Source: Brevipalpus yothersi (taxonomy: Eukaryota; Arthropoda; Arachnida; Trombidiformes; Tenuipalpidae). Taken from it: a stretch of 64,000 bases of DNA. The stretch's first letter is position 1. The number at the start of each line of letters is the position of its first letter. Where the stretch lies: positions 62,001-126,000 of the forward strand of contig QZCP01000035.1 of NCBI GenBank assembly GCA_003956705.1. The letters are read 5' to 3'. The notes beneath the pieces were generated by a model that was given only the letters and a program-made list of their open reading frames with translations, was not told the origin of the DNA and ran no database searches. A program made the position numbers and the translations under genes. This document shows positions 23,664 to 37,029 of the stretch, one piece after another.

Positions 23664-25811
23664 TTACATCTTTGGTGAACTGATTGCCATACTTTCCAGT
23701 ATTCTTTTAAAACATTGATTCTTAGCTTCTCTACAATCGTGACTAGAGTTGAAGTACAAGAATCCGTGAGCTAAATCTTTTATGATGTCCAGTTTGACTG
23801 GACCTTGAAAGGAAAAAAATAACCGGTCATTAAGATGGTTCAGAACAAGTTGAATAGTCAACTTACCTTTCCATCGCTTTGCAAGCTCAATATTCTCATC
23901 CAATAATGGATCAAATTCCCCAACAATCATGTATAAGGGTAAATCAACCAATGTATCGAAATGTTTGTAGAGTATCGGAGAGGCATAAGGGGAACTTGCT
24001 ATCCGATCGATCATTTCGATTCGTGGAAAAATACCCTTTTTTCTATACCATGGAGGATTAACAGTGTGAGGTCCAGGGCAAGATGAATTGATTATTCTGT
24101 TCTCGCATTCAATGATTTCTGTCGAGGTAGATAAGTTAATTTTGGCATCATGAGGTATAAAATAAGCATCAAGAATGCTCAGCAGACATCCTAAAGGCAA
24201 AAAAGTTTCAAAGCATGTGAAAAGACGAGAAGGTGAAGCTGAGCTCTGGAGAGAACAGACTGGATAAAACGGAACCACTGCGGTCGGCATACGAATTCCG
24301 GGACATTTTTGGGACCGAATCAGATCATTTAAAACGAGTGAAAGCGATAGAATAAGGTTTCCACCAGCACTATCCCCGCAAAAGACTATATTTTTCGGAT
24401 GGAAACCAATCCGTTGTTTCACTTCCTCAGTGCCACTTATCACCCAAAGGTAAGTATCGAGACAATCCATCAGAGCTTCAGGAAATTTGTGCTTTGGACT
24501 GAGACGGTAGTCAACACTAAGAATGGGTATGCCGTCCAGTCTCAATGCCCATTCTCTCAAATAAATCTGCCAGGAAAATGAGGAAGACTTGGATTGTTAA
24601 AGATTTCAATGCAAAACATTCTCATGAAAAACATGCTGAATGATCATGTCCATATATCACGGATGTTGAATGAGAAAACAAGTCAAGCTCACCTCATGCG
24701 ACTCTGGTGACTGTGCGACGTAACCCGCACCATGAATATGGAGCAGCAAAGTGTCAATTTGAGATTCAGATTTAACGGTTCGTTGTAATAGACGGACTCT
24801 AACAGTTGCGTTTCCTGGAGGACGTGATAAAGAGTCCGAATCAAGCTCATCGACCATCAAAACTCCATTTCCATCGACCCATACACGATCTTGTCTTGGA
24901 ATGGAGAAACTTTCCCGTCGATTCAATTTTCCGCCAGCAATAATGAAAGGAATCAAACGTTGGTAGATAAAATTTTCTGAAAGACTCCATAAAGAGGCAA
25001 GAAATTCAACAGATGAATTCATTGCAAAATTAGCGAAAGTTTTCGAATATTTGGTCATTCTCAGACCTTTGGTCCAACCTTCTAGCGAAAGTGATCGGTA
25101 GGCAGTCAGATTTATGTAATGACCAAGAATAGTACGAAGTGATGGAGCCAGCCAAAAGCTATGATTTTTTATGTAAAATGAATGAACTAGAGGCTCTAAT
25201 GATAAACCTAATTCAATAAATTTATGGTTGGGTGGCCAAACGAGAGAATTCTCCTCTAAAACGCCAGACTTTTCTAAATGACCTAAAAGTAGTGCGAACA
25301 CTTCACCATTATCAACAAGATGCTGAGAAATGGAGGCAAACTTATTTCGGATCAAATCTTTTTGAACACATGTTGAATACAATTCAATTATTCGGAGTAA
25401 ACTTCGATACCCATTACCGGGTGTATTCGGATTCAGATCAAATGAAGCTATATTTTTACCGATTACAGTTGATATTTCGTAAATGAGTGAACAGTTAGAT
25501 GAAAATTTTGGATGAATACCACTTGTCACGATTTCAAAGAAAATGAGACGCTCAATTTGAGACATGTCAATTGTGAAAGATGATGGAGGTAACAGTGGTT
25601 GTATTATGAGTTTCGATGGTCCATCAAAAATTCGTAGAGCACTTTTGAGTAGAGGTGGATTAAAGAAGAAGCGAGATATACGATCGATCCTAGAACTAAG
25701 AAATGTTAACATGTAGCGTAACATTTCTATCATTCGAATGCTTGCTGATGGGAACAGCAAGTGATAGCTGCTCAGTGTCTTTAGATGAATTTCGGAATGA
25801 TTTATACACAT
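23664..25811 (-). CDS. LIPE: Hormone-sensitive lipase
   Basis: Three exons, 25811-24693, 24566-23867 and 23803-23664, encode 652 aa. The enzyme hydrolyses diacylglycerol and sterol esters in lipid stores. The HSL-specific N-terminal domain is recognisable (FDLNPNTPGNGYRSLLRIIE; SFYIKNHSFWLAPSLRTIL; YRSLSLEGWTKGLR). The catalytic domain has IHGAGYVAQSPESHE, YLREWALRLDGIPILSVDYR, nucleophile GDSAGGNL, ASPSRLF, acid GEFDPLLDENIELAKRW and His in DLAHGFLYF. The oxyanion motif reads HGAG where most members have HGGG. The regulatory insert between nucleophile and acid is only about 110 residues, about half that of mammals. An in-frame TAA upstream of the first ATG supports the start. Use of the internal ATG at 25734 is possible. 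Confidence 0.93.
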
Positions 25812-27072
25812 GAAAAATATTGTTACTTATCAAGAGAATGGTCCTCAAATTGAAGTTTACACAACTATCGATTATCGCCATCATTCAACAACATCCTGAA
25901 ACTGTAACATTCCTTGATGTTGAGCGGTGATCATATCATCCAGAACATTGTATGACCCTTTCCGCATCGCTGAGGCGTTTTTTGAAATAATAAACATAAC
26001 ACTTGTCCTCATTCGATGATACTCTTCTTCTACCGGTTTCTTAATCTTACGAAACAGATTTCCAACTCATAAACGGTCATGAAAAATGAGTGTAGAGTAT
26101 ACTTTGGGAGGAAATATTTTTCAATATATACACTGAACAATGTAACTGGACAGAGATCAAAATACAAGCCGTTATTTGAAAGTTTTCTCACACAGTGGTT
26201 GCTCGAATATCACAACAATTCATAAGATTTGATACATTGATCGATTATGTAAAGAATAATGATGAAGGTTAAAAATTAACTGGGTCAAGCTGATATGGAG
26301 TCATAAATAAAACTTGACACGAGTGAGTAACGGTGAGAGAGAATAATAATAACAACAAAATCATGAGATTCATTCAACAGTTCTCAGAAAATGATCAACT
26401 CTTCAGAGAGAGAGAGAGAGAGAGAATCAACACTTTTCCAAGTGTAACTTCCAACAATGTTACACCCCAGATGAAACTACAGATACCGTTCTGCTGAGCA
26501 AAAAAAATACTTTTTTTTCACAATGCTTTTTCACTTTTTTATCGGAAAAGGATTCGAGAGTAGCAAGATTGCAATTCGAAATGGCAATCCAAAGAGTAGT
26601 AACATGACTACATGTTGCAATTCAAGTCCCAATTCAGCTGAAAATTCCGTAAATGTAGTGGATTTTAGCGCTATCTAACGATACACTAATACACACAATA
26701 TGTACATAATTACCTATGCAAAATTTTTTGATAATTAATTAATCTACGTTTCAAATTCTGAGTGCTATAGAGGTATGGAGAACTTCACAGATACAACATT
26801 TTGGGAAGGTATTAAATTGTGAGGAAATCTGCAACTTTTCATCAAAAACAAGGAGCCAGATTAATTGCTAACTTGTGGAATTGTTATGAATGATGAAGCT
26901 GACCAGCGATCAGCATTTGCATAGGGAGGAGATGATGGCGAAAATTTTAGAGGGTTGAAATTCAAAAGATGTTTGGATAAAAAATGCTAAGGAAATATTT
27001 ATTCTCTGTTTATAAATACTGTAAAGATTTTGGCAACATAAAAGTAAACTTTTCTCAAAATATATAAACTTT
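25812..27072. other. Intergenic region lipase-EPG5 with short (GA)n at 26406-26425
   Basis: No gene recognised. It contains the EPG5 3' end, a short GA microsatellite and AT-rich sequence that should include the lipase promoter. Confidence 0.5.
26998..27003 (-). terminator. Poly(A) signal of EPG5
   Basis: AATAAA on the minus strand about 70 bp after the stop codon. Confidence 0.5.
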
Positions 27073-30000
27073 TCATGAAGCTCCCGCTTCACAATTGCTC
27101 AGTATAAATCTAAAAATTGCATCTCTTGAATGGAAAGCTAGCAGCCAACCTCTCAAAAGTCGAATGCCTTCCATATCGATCTTCTTATCTGATTCCATCA
27201 ATTCGAGACATTTGTCGGCCAGGGGAATATTTCCAACAAAGCCTTTATCTTTACGGATATTCTGAATTTTGACTGTGACAGTTTTCATGAGGTTAGAGAG
27301 GTCATTATACAAAGGATGAAAACTTGGAAAAATCTCGGAAAGCCTTCTGAGAAGGAAACCAGCCATTGTAGCTACGAGGAAAGCAGTCTTTATACTGCTA
27401 GATTTTCTTAATTTCATGAATGAAAGAAACCCTTGCGATATAACTTCTTCGACAAAATTAATTTGAACTCGACAAAGCTTGATGGAAGATTGGAGTAGAG
27501 AGTTACAAGCGTCATCAGCTGTGATGTTGGTAGATATATCACGAGTGAGGACATACCATAATGCTAATATTTGAAGTTCTGATGATGCTCTGAGGGATGA
27601 GGAAAATCAAGATTGAATAATAACGAATTAAGAGTGCGAAAATTTGAGGATCTTACTCAAGTTTCAGATGACGGCTCCATTCGACCATAGATGAGAGTAT
27701 AGGAAGTATTTCTTGTGAGGATTTCTCAATGTGATAGATAACATAAAGGGTGAGATATGCATGATTCTGATTGCAAATTCGGTATATAGAAGCATCAAAA
27801 TCCTTGGGAATAACATATCTTTCAATGATCATGGCAGCTTTGCCTAAGTAGAATAATATAAAATCAATCAAGAGAATTGACGAAAATGGGAGAGAAACTC
27901 ACCATCAGCTTCAGCAAAAGCTTTTATGCATTTTTCACTGAAGAGAATGAAAAGGGGTAGGAACTTGATGGCACCAAAGGAACTTGTAAGTAACTCTAAA
28001 ATCAGCGTCTTGTCACTATTCACAAAGTCAAAGACACAGTTTAGCATGAAATGATCAGGATCACTTATGGTGACACTGTTGATGAATTTGAGGAGGGTTG
28101 CAAATATCATTCCACGATGTTCTTGACCTATTGTAAGAACGAGATTGAAAAAAAAGTTATTCAGCATCAAACCATCTATTAGTGACATTCCACTTTACCT
28201 TCAGCCATTGATGGGCGTATATCACTCAAACAGTTTCTGAAGAACTCAGAAACACGTTCGGGTTTGTCTTTCAGGGGATTCAAATCCGACCGGACAACAT
28301 CTAGAATTATTCCACAGATAGTGTCGATATAAATTATTTGTTTACGCCTAAATTCATCTTTTAAGCTTCCAGATTGGAAATATTCTTCGCCAATAGTAAG
28401 ACCACAAATGACTCTGATCATTTTGAGGTAGAACTGACTGATATCATATCTGCTCTGAAGTAAGATGAGCAGATCAATTCGGTGTCGAAGTAAGCGGCAA
28501 GTGTTCCTGCACTGATCTGAATTCATAAGATATATTGGCATGGAGTCCAATCTGAAACTCTGTGGGAAAAAAGAACAAAAAGCAATTGTTGAACGATCAT
28601 GTGCATATTCCAGTGGTAGAATTTTGGAGACACATCTTACCTCAGGTTTATCAGCTAAGAAAATTACTGTTCCAGCAAGCCATTCCATGGTTTGTGGTAG
28701 ATTTTCGAAAGGAATTCCTTGTGCTGCTGCATTCCAATTTACCTCTCGAATTATGTGCGATATTAGGATTGTAGGTGGGCATCGTTCGTGTTGAGATGCA
28801 TCATACATCAATTTTAAATCTTCTTTCGAGGGTGTGTATTGAGACCATGGAAGGTTCTTAAGTTTCTCTTGCATAGCTTCAACATTTGTGAGTGTGGAAT
28901 GTTTTGTCATGGCATAGTAATCGGCTAAAATTCGCCAAGAGTTAGAAAGGATATGAGTTGAAAAGTTTGAATACGTCAAGATGAAGTAATGAAGGTTGAA
29001 CATGAAAAGGTCCCAAATCAAGTCAAAATCTTTTTTGTCAACTGTTTGGCTTGTACTTGAAGAGAAAAGCCATGGCTTCCAAACACCGAGATATGCCTCC
29101 CAGGTTCGCTCAAAATTGTTATTTTCTTTATAATTGACAAAAATCCACATTGAAGAGGCTGTAGACAGCATGATGCTGATCGGCCTTATGTAGATGTGAA
29201 AATATTCTACCAAATCTATCTTCGACTTTTCCATTTTGATCTTCTTGAAATGGTCAGAGAAGAGAGTTATCAAACTCGAAAGCTAAGAATTCAAAAGAAA
29301 TGAATATTCAGAGATTAAGTTACAAGAATTATATGGATCATATTCACCTCAGATGACGAGAAAATAGGTTGACTTTCAGCATACTTTCGCATCTCACGCA
29401 CAACATCTTCAAGTTTTTCATGATCTGCTCTGAGAAAAAAACCAAATGACAACAACATGTCATTCCACAGTAGTGGGTAAAGGACAAATTTATCCATCCC
29501 TGCACAACAAAGAAATTTGGTGAGAAAACATTAGGCACAGCTCAAATCAATCTTACCCAGGAGAAGTTGGCTGATGACTGGTTCTAAAAACTCTGGAAAT
29601 CGACAGAGAAACATGTACTGGAGGTGCTTGCGGTACAGCTGATTGGAAAAAATACATTAGAATTCGTTCATCGATTCATTTTCACCGAATTTCTTACCCC
29701 TAGAAGCATGGATTTATCTTTGTCAGCGTCGATACCAATTGAGAAGAGAGCATTTATCAGAATGTTCATAAACTCATGACACTCTTCAATTGTAGCTGCT
29801 TTCAACCATGAATTCACATCAAACTGTTGGAAAGGATAAATATTGTAATCAAAAAAATGCGAGAATAAGGTAAAGTCGCATACTTTACTGAGTAAAACGA
29901 ATAGAATGTTCGGTGGGGTCCGATGAAGATTTCTCTGAATGAGTTCATACATCTTCAAAAAACATGGGATTGAGCATTTTGAGGGGGCTAGCCTTGGACC

Positions 30001-33000
30001 AAGATACTCAATGACGCTAGGCTTCTCCAAGCTTGTTTGTAAGAGAAACAAACTGTTTTCATCACGTTTTCCTCGTTCATCCTGGTAGATTAAATCAAAT
30101 TAATTGAATTGAAAAGAAAACTTGGATAAACACTCACGAAATTTAGGCTGTCTATCAGCAAGTTGAAAAGACTCTTTGCTGGTGCGAAAGTAACAGTGGA
30201 AGAATCATTGATCCAAGACAAAAAAGACTGCAGTAGATACTCAGGAGAGTCAGCAGCTTGGTCAGAATATTCGAGCAAGTACCTGTGAAAAATTTCCAAT
30301 AGAAAATAAGAAGTGAGCAGAGATTCTGAAAGTAAAAAAGTATTGTCTGATCATCCTTACGGTATACACTTGTTGATGAATATTGAAGCACAAACAACTC
30401 TATCGGATGGTAACTCCAAGAGTTCACTGAGAACGTTCTCGAAATCGATTCGATTTCGCTCGATTGCCTTGAGCTTATCAGGATTCTCCACAGCTACTGA
30501 GAACTGGAAGGATAAAAAATAGATTCCATGAAATAATGAGAAATTTAAGTTGGAGAATACAGATTGATGATTTGTAGCCTAAATATAACATGTGGGCAAT
30601 TTTAGATAAACTCACCTCAATAGTAATGATAGCTGAACCAGCACAATCAGGATAAACCCCATCTTTGTCACAAGTTACGCGAACTTTCAACTGAAAACAG
30701 AAATGGAAAATTATTTGAGAAACTCGAAACAGAAGAAACTTGTATAATCACCTCTTTTTTCTCATGGTCATACAGACTAGGGATAAGGTCTAAAAGGTGA
30801 AGATTAAGGCCATGAATCTTACGAGATCGATTGTCACAGTAACTTTTCTCTTCCATAAGAGTTCTTATGTTGGAGTATAGGTAGTTCAACAAAGATTTAC
30901 TGTTAGCTCTTATTGATGGTATCAGATCGAGGTCGTAGAACATTATATTTGGAATTTTCTCCTCAGGAGGAGAGACACTCTTCAGATTCAAATCTACAGA
31001 TAATTCGCAACATTGTTTGATCGTGTCTTCACAATAAGGTGGACACTTCAATTTTTTCAAATCATCCCACATTTCGAAGAAGATCATGTTTTCTTTCGAA
31101 ATTTGATCTTCTTCAACAAAAGATCTGAAATAGCTCTCCGAGGAATTCATTATAGACTTGAGCATTTCTATCTGATATTGACCTGGTAGATGATCAATAT
31201 CAATGAAAGCATCGTGAAGATGGAGGTCTTGCAACCAAAGGAGTGCGGCTCGATAAAACTTAGTCGTTTCCATGATACTTTTGGGCTGGTTAGATGATCC
31301 AGATGGCTCAGGTGAAGTTTCATCTGACTTATCGGATGCTTGACGGAGATTGTTTTCCACCAGAGTCTCCAACTTTTTACGCAAGTTCTTATGAAGGGGT
31401 TCGATCAACATTCGAAGCCCACTAGATCCTCCAGATGTTGAATTGGCGAAGAAGCATGAGAAGAAATTGTAAAAAAGTAATGGCAAGAGAGTATGATTGA
31501 GGGGAGCTTCGATGATCAGTTTGGCCCATCCATTGATTGGAAGTAAATTGAGAGGAATAGGAGAATGATTGAATCTTTCGCATATTGCTTTAACAGCAAC
31601 CTCAATAGTCATGTCCATGTTGGATCCCATTTCGATTACGATAGATTCCCAAATTTTTTCCATTCTCAAGGAATCAGCTTTCAAAAGAAGATAGCCGAGC
31701 CACACTTTTTCGGGATATTTATCTCTCAAAACATGCAAAGGTGTTGTCCAATCACATTTTTTGGAGCTTGAACTTAATGGTAGAAGGCGACTCCATCCAG
31801 AAGTAGCGAGTTTCATATTATTCATAGCACCAAGATGAGCCGCGAAAACTTCAATCAACTTGGTCATTGACTCATCATGCAGAAATACATGCGAGACTAT
31901 TCCATCAATAATATGTATCAATTGCTGGAGACCACGAGTGGATGACAGAAACCAAGAGGATGATTTCAAAAAGATCGCATTCGTTGATTCACAGAGAAGT
32001 TCAATCCAAAAATGAATAATGTCTTGTTTATCCTTTTCATTTTGAATCTGATTCTGTATGAGTCCAATCAGACAATCAACTTCTTGGCAGGTGTCTAAGT
32101 GTAAAATGTTTGAAAAGGCGTTCAAAAACTTTGAATTGGTAGCCAAAATATGTAGATTGCTTCTGTGTACTGGTACAAAACCATGAAGTACATTAAGGCA
32201 AGGAATGAAACATCGATTGTTCAGAAGATGTACCAATATGTCAATTCCATCTTCAAAGGAAGAAGTACTGAAAAACGAGAAGAAGGTTTTCAATTGAATA
32301 TTGAGTATTTAGGTGTGAAATAACTTACTTGTGACCCATTTCAGTCATAACAATAGCAAGATAGAGAGCTAATGCATTTTTGGTTTCATAGCCTTTACAA
32401 ATCGGAAAGAGATCACAGTCGAGAAGTAAATTAGGTATGGGGTAGAAAGGGTCTGATTCCTGAGCCAGCTTTCTCATTTGATGCAGATCATTTTGATAAC
32501 TTGAACTTGCTGGAAAATCTTTGACGTGAAGCTTTAGTAGTAGCAATGTTCTCCATGCCCATTCGAGGAACGAATGGATTGAATCACCTTTTGCACACTT
32601 GACAACACTTTCGAAATCAAAGCCTCTGAATGTGCACTTCATGACACTTTCAAGAGACTCTATCGGAGTAGTATGAGCAATCACAGCTTCATAAACCATC
32701 ACAGCAACAATTCTATGGTGACTTGGTTTCAGATGCAAAGTGTTTTGATCACAAAAACCGTAATTCAATTTAATTAGAATAATTCGGGCGAGTCTATTGT
32801 AGAGACTTTTGAGCGGTTGCTTGATAAGCCATTCACGTACAATGTCGAGTATTTCATTTGAAGGTTTCCATTCGGTAGTTACGAGTTTCGTGAAGAGATC
32901 GATGATCATCTGAAAGGAGAAATCGAAAATCGAATAATGAGCAAATACTACTTGATGAATGATAATCATAACCAACCTCATTTTCAGTTGATGATTCGTT

Positions 33001-35171
33001 GATTTTGTTGATCAAAGCAGATATGATAAACGGATGTTGATTTGAACATTGAGTAAGAGTCTCGATACAGGTGACTATCATTTTAAGATTAAGCTTGCTG
33101 ACTAGAAAACTCATCTCGAACATCTCACATGCTATCGTATTTATAAATTCAACCTCATCGGATGCTCGAGACTGGATCATATTGCTCAAAGATCTGAGGA
33201 GACATTCAACCTCTGATCCTGAGAGACTAGGAAGTTTTTCTCTGAAGAGATATTTCATGGCTGGTTCATTGAATTTACTCTTCCAATAGGCATCGCTGAA
33301 ATAAGGACAAAGTCCACCGAGTTCATCGATTTCATCACGGCCATTGTTATAAAAAACCCACACTATGTGCCACATCATAGATTCAGTTACTCCCACGAAT
33401 GGAATCACAGAAACAAATTTCCAAACTCCAAATCTTTGAGAGCTCAGGATGGTCACTACTGAACGAAGAATGAAGTGATCATATTCAACTTGTAGGCGAA
33501 GGATAAGAGCATAGTCTTGATTATTGAATGAACCTTTGCACTCTTGCCAAAATTTTGACACTGCTGACACGGTTTTTCTGCAAAAAGAAGTTAGATCATG
33601 AATCATCTGCACTAAAAATTGCACAAAAATTCCTGATCAAATAACTAAACAAACCTGATGAGAAGAGTTATATAGTCAGTTAGAGTACGAAATCGCATAC
33701 AATTGAAAGTTAATAGGCCTTGGCGAAGTATCTGTATCATCTTGGTGGATATGGCTAGAAGTTTGAGCATTGACGTTTCCGAATGGCTCCCAAAAATCCC
33801 TGTGTCAGAATCTTAGTAGGAGAGATAAGTGCAAAAAATTTCAGAAAAGTGGTGATAATAAATTTTGGTAGAATCTTACCATCAGGATAAGTACGACCCA
33901 TTGTCAAGAACTGTAGCATATCATCGAATGGAACTTGTTTCAGAAGATGGATTACATCAAACTCACAAAGATTCACTTTGTTTATAAGAACGTCTTCGCC
34001 CTGGCAAAATAGATTGAAACGTTTTGGTTTTAGGTTAGTAACTAATCGGATTGAATATCATACTTCATCAATGTCCGGATCAATCATGTGCCAATAATCA
34101 TCCTTGATTGCATCGTTGGGTTTGCTTGGAGATTGGACGCTGGAAGATCCAGGAATAAATTTCTCTCGCCCTCTGAAAAGTAAAGTTTCAAACATGAGAA
34201 GAAAGAAACGAAAATTGATTGAAATATTACCTTATTGGGCTCAATATTGTGCTGATCATATTCATACCATGATTGAGAATTTTTATAGCTTCAGAGTTAT
34301 CAGATGCTTCCATTGGGCTGGGACACTGAACAAAACCTGAGGCCCATTCTGAGATACCTCCTGGACAGCGAAGGACATGATTTAGGATAAAGAGTCTGTC
34401 TTCACGAGATGCTAAGGGAATGATGGCTGCAATGAGACGTGAGATCCATTGTTTAATCGATTCATTACTACTGTCATCATCCATCTCAGTTTTACGAACA
34501 AAAGCGAACAAGGATGATAGTAGTTGTTTGATGTGATTAATCCTTCCATCAATGTTTTCCTTCAAAGATATTTTGTTGATTTCATATTCAATTTCTTTCC
34601 GCGAAACTTGTACCATAAAATGATGGTAACAATAATCGTTAATTATTGTCTCTTGAAGGGACGTTAAACTCATTTCCAGAGATTTAAGTGATTTCTCTTG
34701 AAAAATTGCTTCCGTGAAAGAATGTTTTGCTTCCACAGGACGCCCATCTTTGCACCGTGACTTTTTAATTATTGTTTCATTTCTCAATAACCATGATCGA
34801 TTACGTTCCTCATCAGCAACACTTCGCAATTGTGATAGTTGCTTGGTAGTTTTAGTTAAAGCTTCCCTCCACTTGTTTAATTGGTATACATTTTGGTAAA
34901 ATTCACAGCCATCAACATTCAGGGCATCCTATTCAATGATGAAAATAATCATGACCATTAGCAAAAATTTTGAATGGACACCTTAACACATTATCATCAT
35001 CAAGAATCATTCCAACAATCTCACCTGAATGAATTTATCAACATAACTTGAGTTATGATCCAATTCTGGGTTCGAGTGAAACCCAAACAATTGTGATTCA
35101 GTGTATGGCTTGATCTGCTTTAGTTTACATATCACTTCATTACTTGAACTCTCAGCCATGGCCATTTGCAT
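27073..35171 (-). CDS. EPG5: Ectopic P-granules protein 5 (autophagosome-lysosome tether)
   Basis: Twenty exons, running 35171-35025, 34928-34231, 34172-34064, 34000-33880, 33799-33655, 33577-32977, 32909-32329, 32267-30752, 30690-30616, 30503-30361, 30282-30138, 30081-29884, 29823-29698, 29638-29557, 29499-29348, 29282-28641, 28559-28199, 28127-27903, 27843-27657 and 27589-27073. All junctions keep frame, giving about 2256 aa (human about 2579). EPG5 is a RAB7 effector that tethers autophagosomes to late endosomes. The assignment rests on KLKQIKPYTESQLFGF, on RCPGGISEWASGFVQ, and on the all-helical, repeat-free size; no catalytic motif is expected. The N-terminus lacks roughly 300 residues of the vertebrate protein and no further exon was found upstream. 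The frame stays open 22 codons above the chosen ATG. One exon junction uses the weak donor GTTGGT (32976). Confidence 0.8.
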
Positions 35172-36240
35172 TGACCACAAACCAGCCAAACTGTGCACAC
35201 TTTGGACACAGTTTGTGGCTTTCAGAGGAAGCACCAAGATATATATTCACACCACTTTGACCCACCACCAAAACACTCAATCAATTAAATGAATATGCAC
35301 AATTTAATGGCAAACATTGTGGCCACAAACAGAATATTAATAATTAACCTGGTTCGCTAACAATTGTGAGGAGATTTAATTTGATTCACTTCAAAGCAAA
35401 AGAGGGAGTTTGATTGTTGTTATCATCGATGATACATCATGTGTTCTGTGTGTTTGCGTAAGCTTTTGTCAACAAACCAAAGAGAAGAAGTGAGAAGCCT
35501 CAGGGCATAAGTGAGCAAGGGAGAGAAAGAAAGAGAGAGAGAGAGAGATACTGTTATTTTGAAATACTAATTGGATTTTCTATTTCTTGATTCATATGAT
35601 TATTATATTTTTCCATCCCTCTTAATGAGTGAGAGAATAAATGATTAAGAACCAGGAAATTGAGGGGTGAATTCTCGTGCAATTGGAAGTTTTTCATCCT
35701 CAATATAACTCGAATATAAAATATAAATATAGAAAAAGAAATCCTAGAAATAATATAAATAAAATGAAGAAAAGTTTCTGAATTGAAGGATCGAATTTTC
35801 GATCAACTGTGAATCGTTTTATGAGTTTCACAATTTCTTCTTTTTTGTGAGTTAGCTTTGGTGGGGTTATACGGATTATATCATATTTTTTTATGAATAA
35901 TTGCGACTAGATGAGCAAAAATTTATTAGAGTGTTCTTTTTTTTAAGTACATAAGCAATTTTATTCGAGATCTACGTTACACAACCTTCACCATGAATAT
36001 CACACTCTTTTCTAGGGTTTGGAATTTTCTCTCCACAACTTCGAATCAAATAATTTGGAATTTCTTTGGGTTTTACGAAGCGCTCGAAAATCGTGACAAT
36101 CACTGGTCAATGCAGGTTTTTAAACTCCTTTAAATCATCGTTAACCAGTCCAATTCTATTCTTTCACTGAAGGTTCTCGTGGATTGCACTAACGTAATGA
36201 TTGATTTGAGATAATAAAAGCAAGTGAACTACTTCATCCT
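35172..36240. other. Intergenic region EPG5-Na/K-ATPase
   Basis: Contains an interrupted GA tract near 35521-35548 and a minus-strand AATAAA at 35960-35965 that may end the ATPase transcript. No coding region is supported. Confidence 0.5.
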
Positions 36241-36804
36241 CTAATAATACGTTTCTTGTTCAACCCAACCGCCTGGATCGCGTCTTATAATGTAACGACG
36301 GGCTTCATCGTAGAGGAAGATGAGAAGAGAGAAGGGCATGGCAGGGAACCACCATGAAAATCTAGAAAAAGAATAATGATTCACACAGTTAGACACTAAA
36401 TCAATAAAATTTCATACAAAAGCTACGTCAGTGAAGACTTCTAGATCGAAAGACTTACTTGATGGGATATAGTTTAAGAACAATAGACATGCCAGGAGTG
36501 TAGGAAAGGAAAGCAGCAAGAGCAGTCTCGAAAAAAAGTCCGAAGTTGAGTGCATGATTTCTATGGATAGAAAAGGGTTATGAATTTAAAGTCAATTATT
36601 GCTCAATAAGCTCCCAGAGAGCTTCTCTTTTACCTCATTCCTTGGTGGATAATTGAGTTTCTCCTTGTTTTACTTATAATGAGATCAGCCCATTGAACGA
36701 TGACAATAGCTATGAAGAAGGCAGTGTGACATGTATATTCCAACACTTTACGGTTCTTGTAAGTCTAAAAAGAGAATAATTAATTAGTTCCACTCATTCA
36801 TTCA

Positions 36805-36882
<78 letters not shown>

Positions 36883-36989
36883 NNNNNNNNNNNNNNNNNN
36901 NNNNNNNNNNNNNNNNNNNNNNNNNNNNNNNNNNNNNNNNNNNNNNNNNNNNNNNNNNNNNNNNNNNNNNNNNNNNNNNNNNNNNNNNN

Positions 36990-37029
<40 letters not shown>

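Noticed and set aside
26406..26425. GA-rich and direct short repeats considered as CRISPR-like or mobile elements
   Set aside because: Simple dinucleotide repeat. No spaced repeats, transposase, reverse transcriptase or terminal repeats were seen anywhere in the window.
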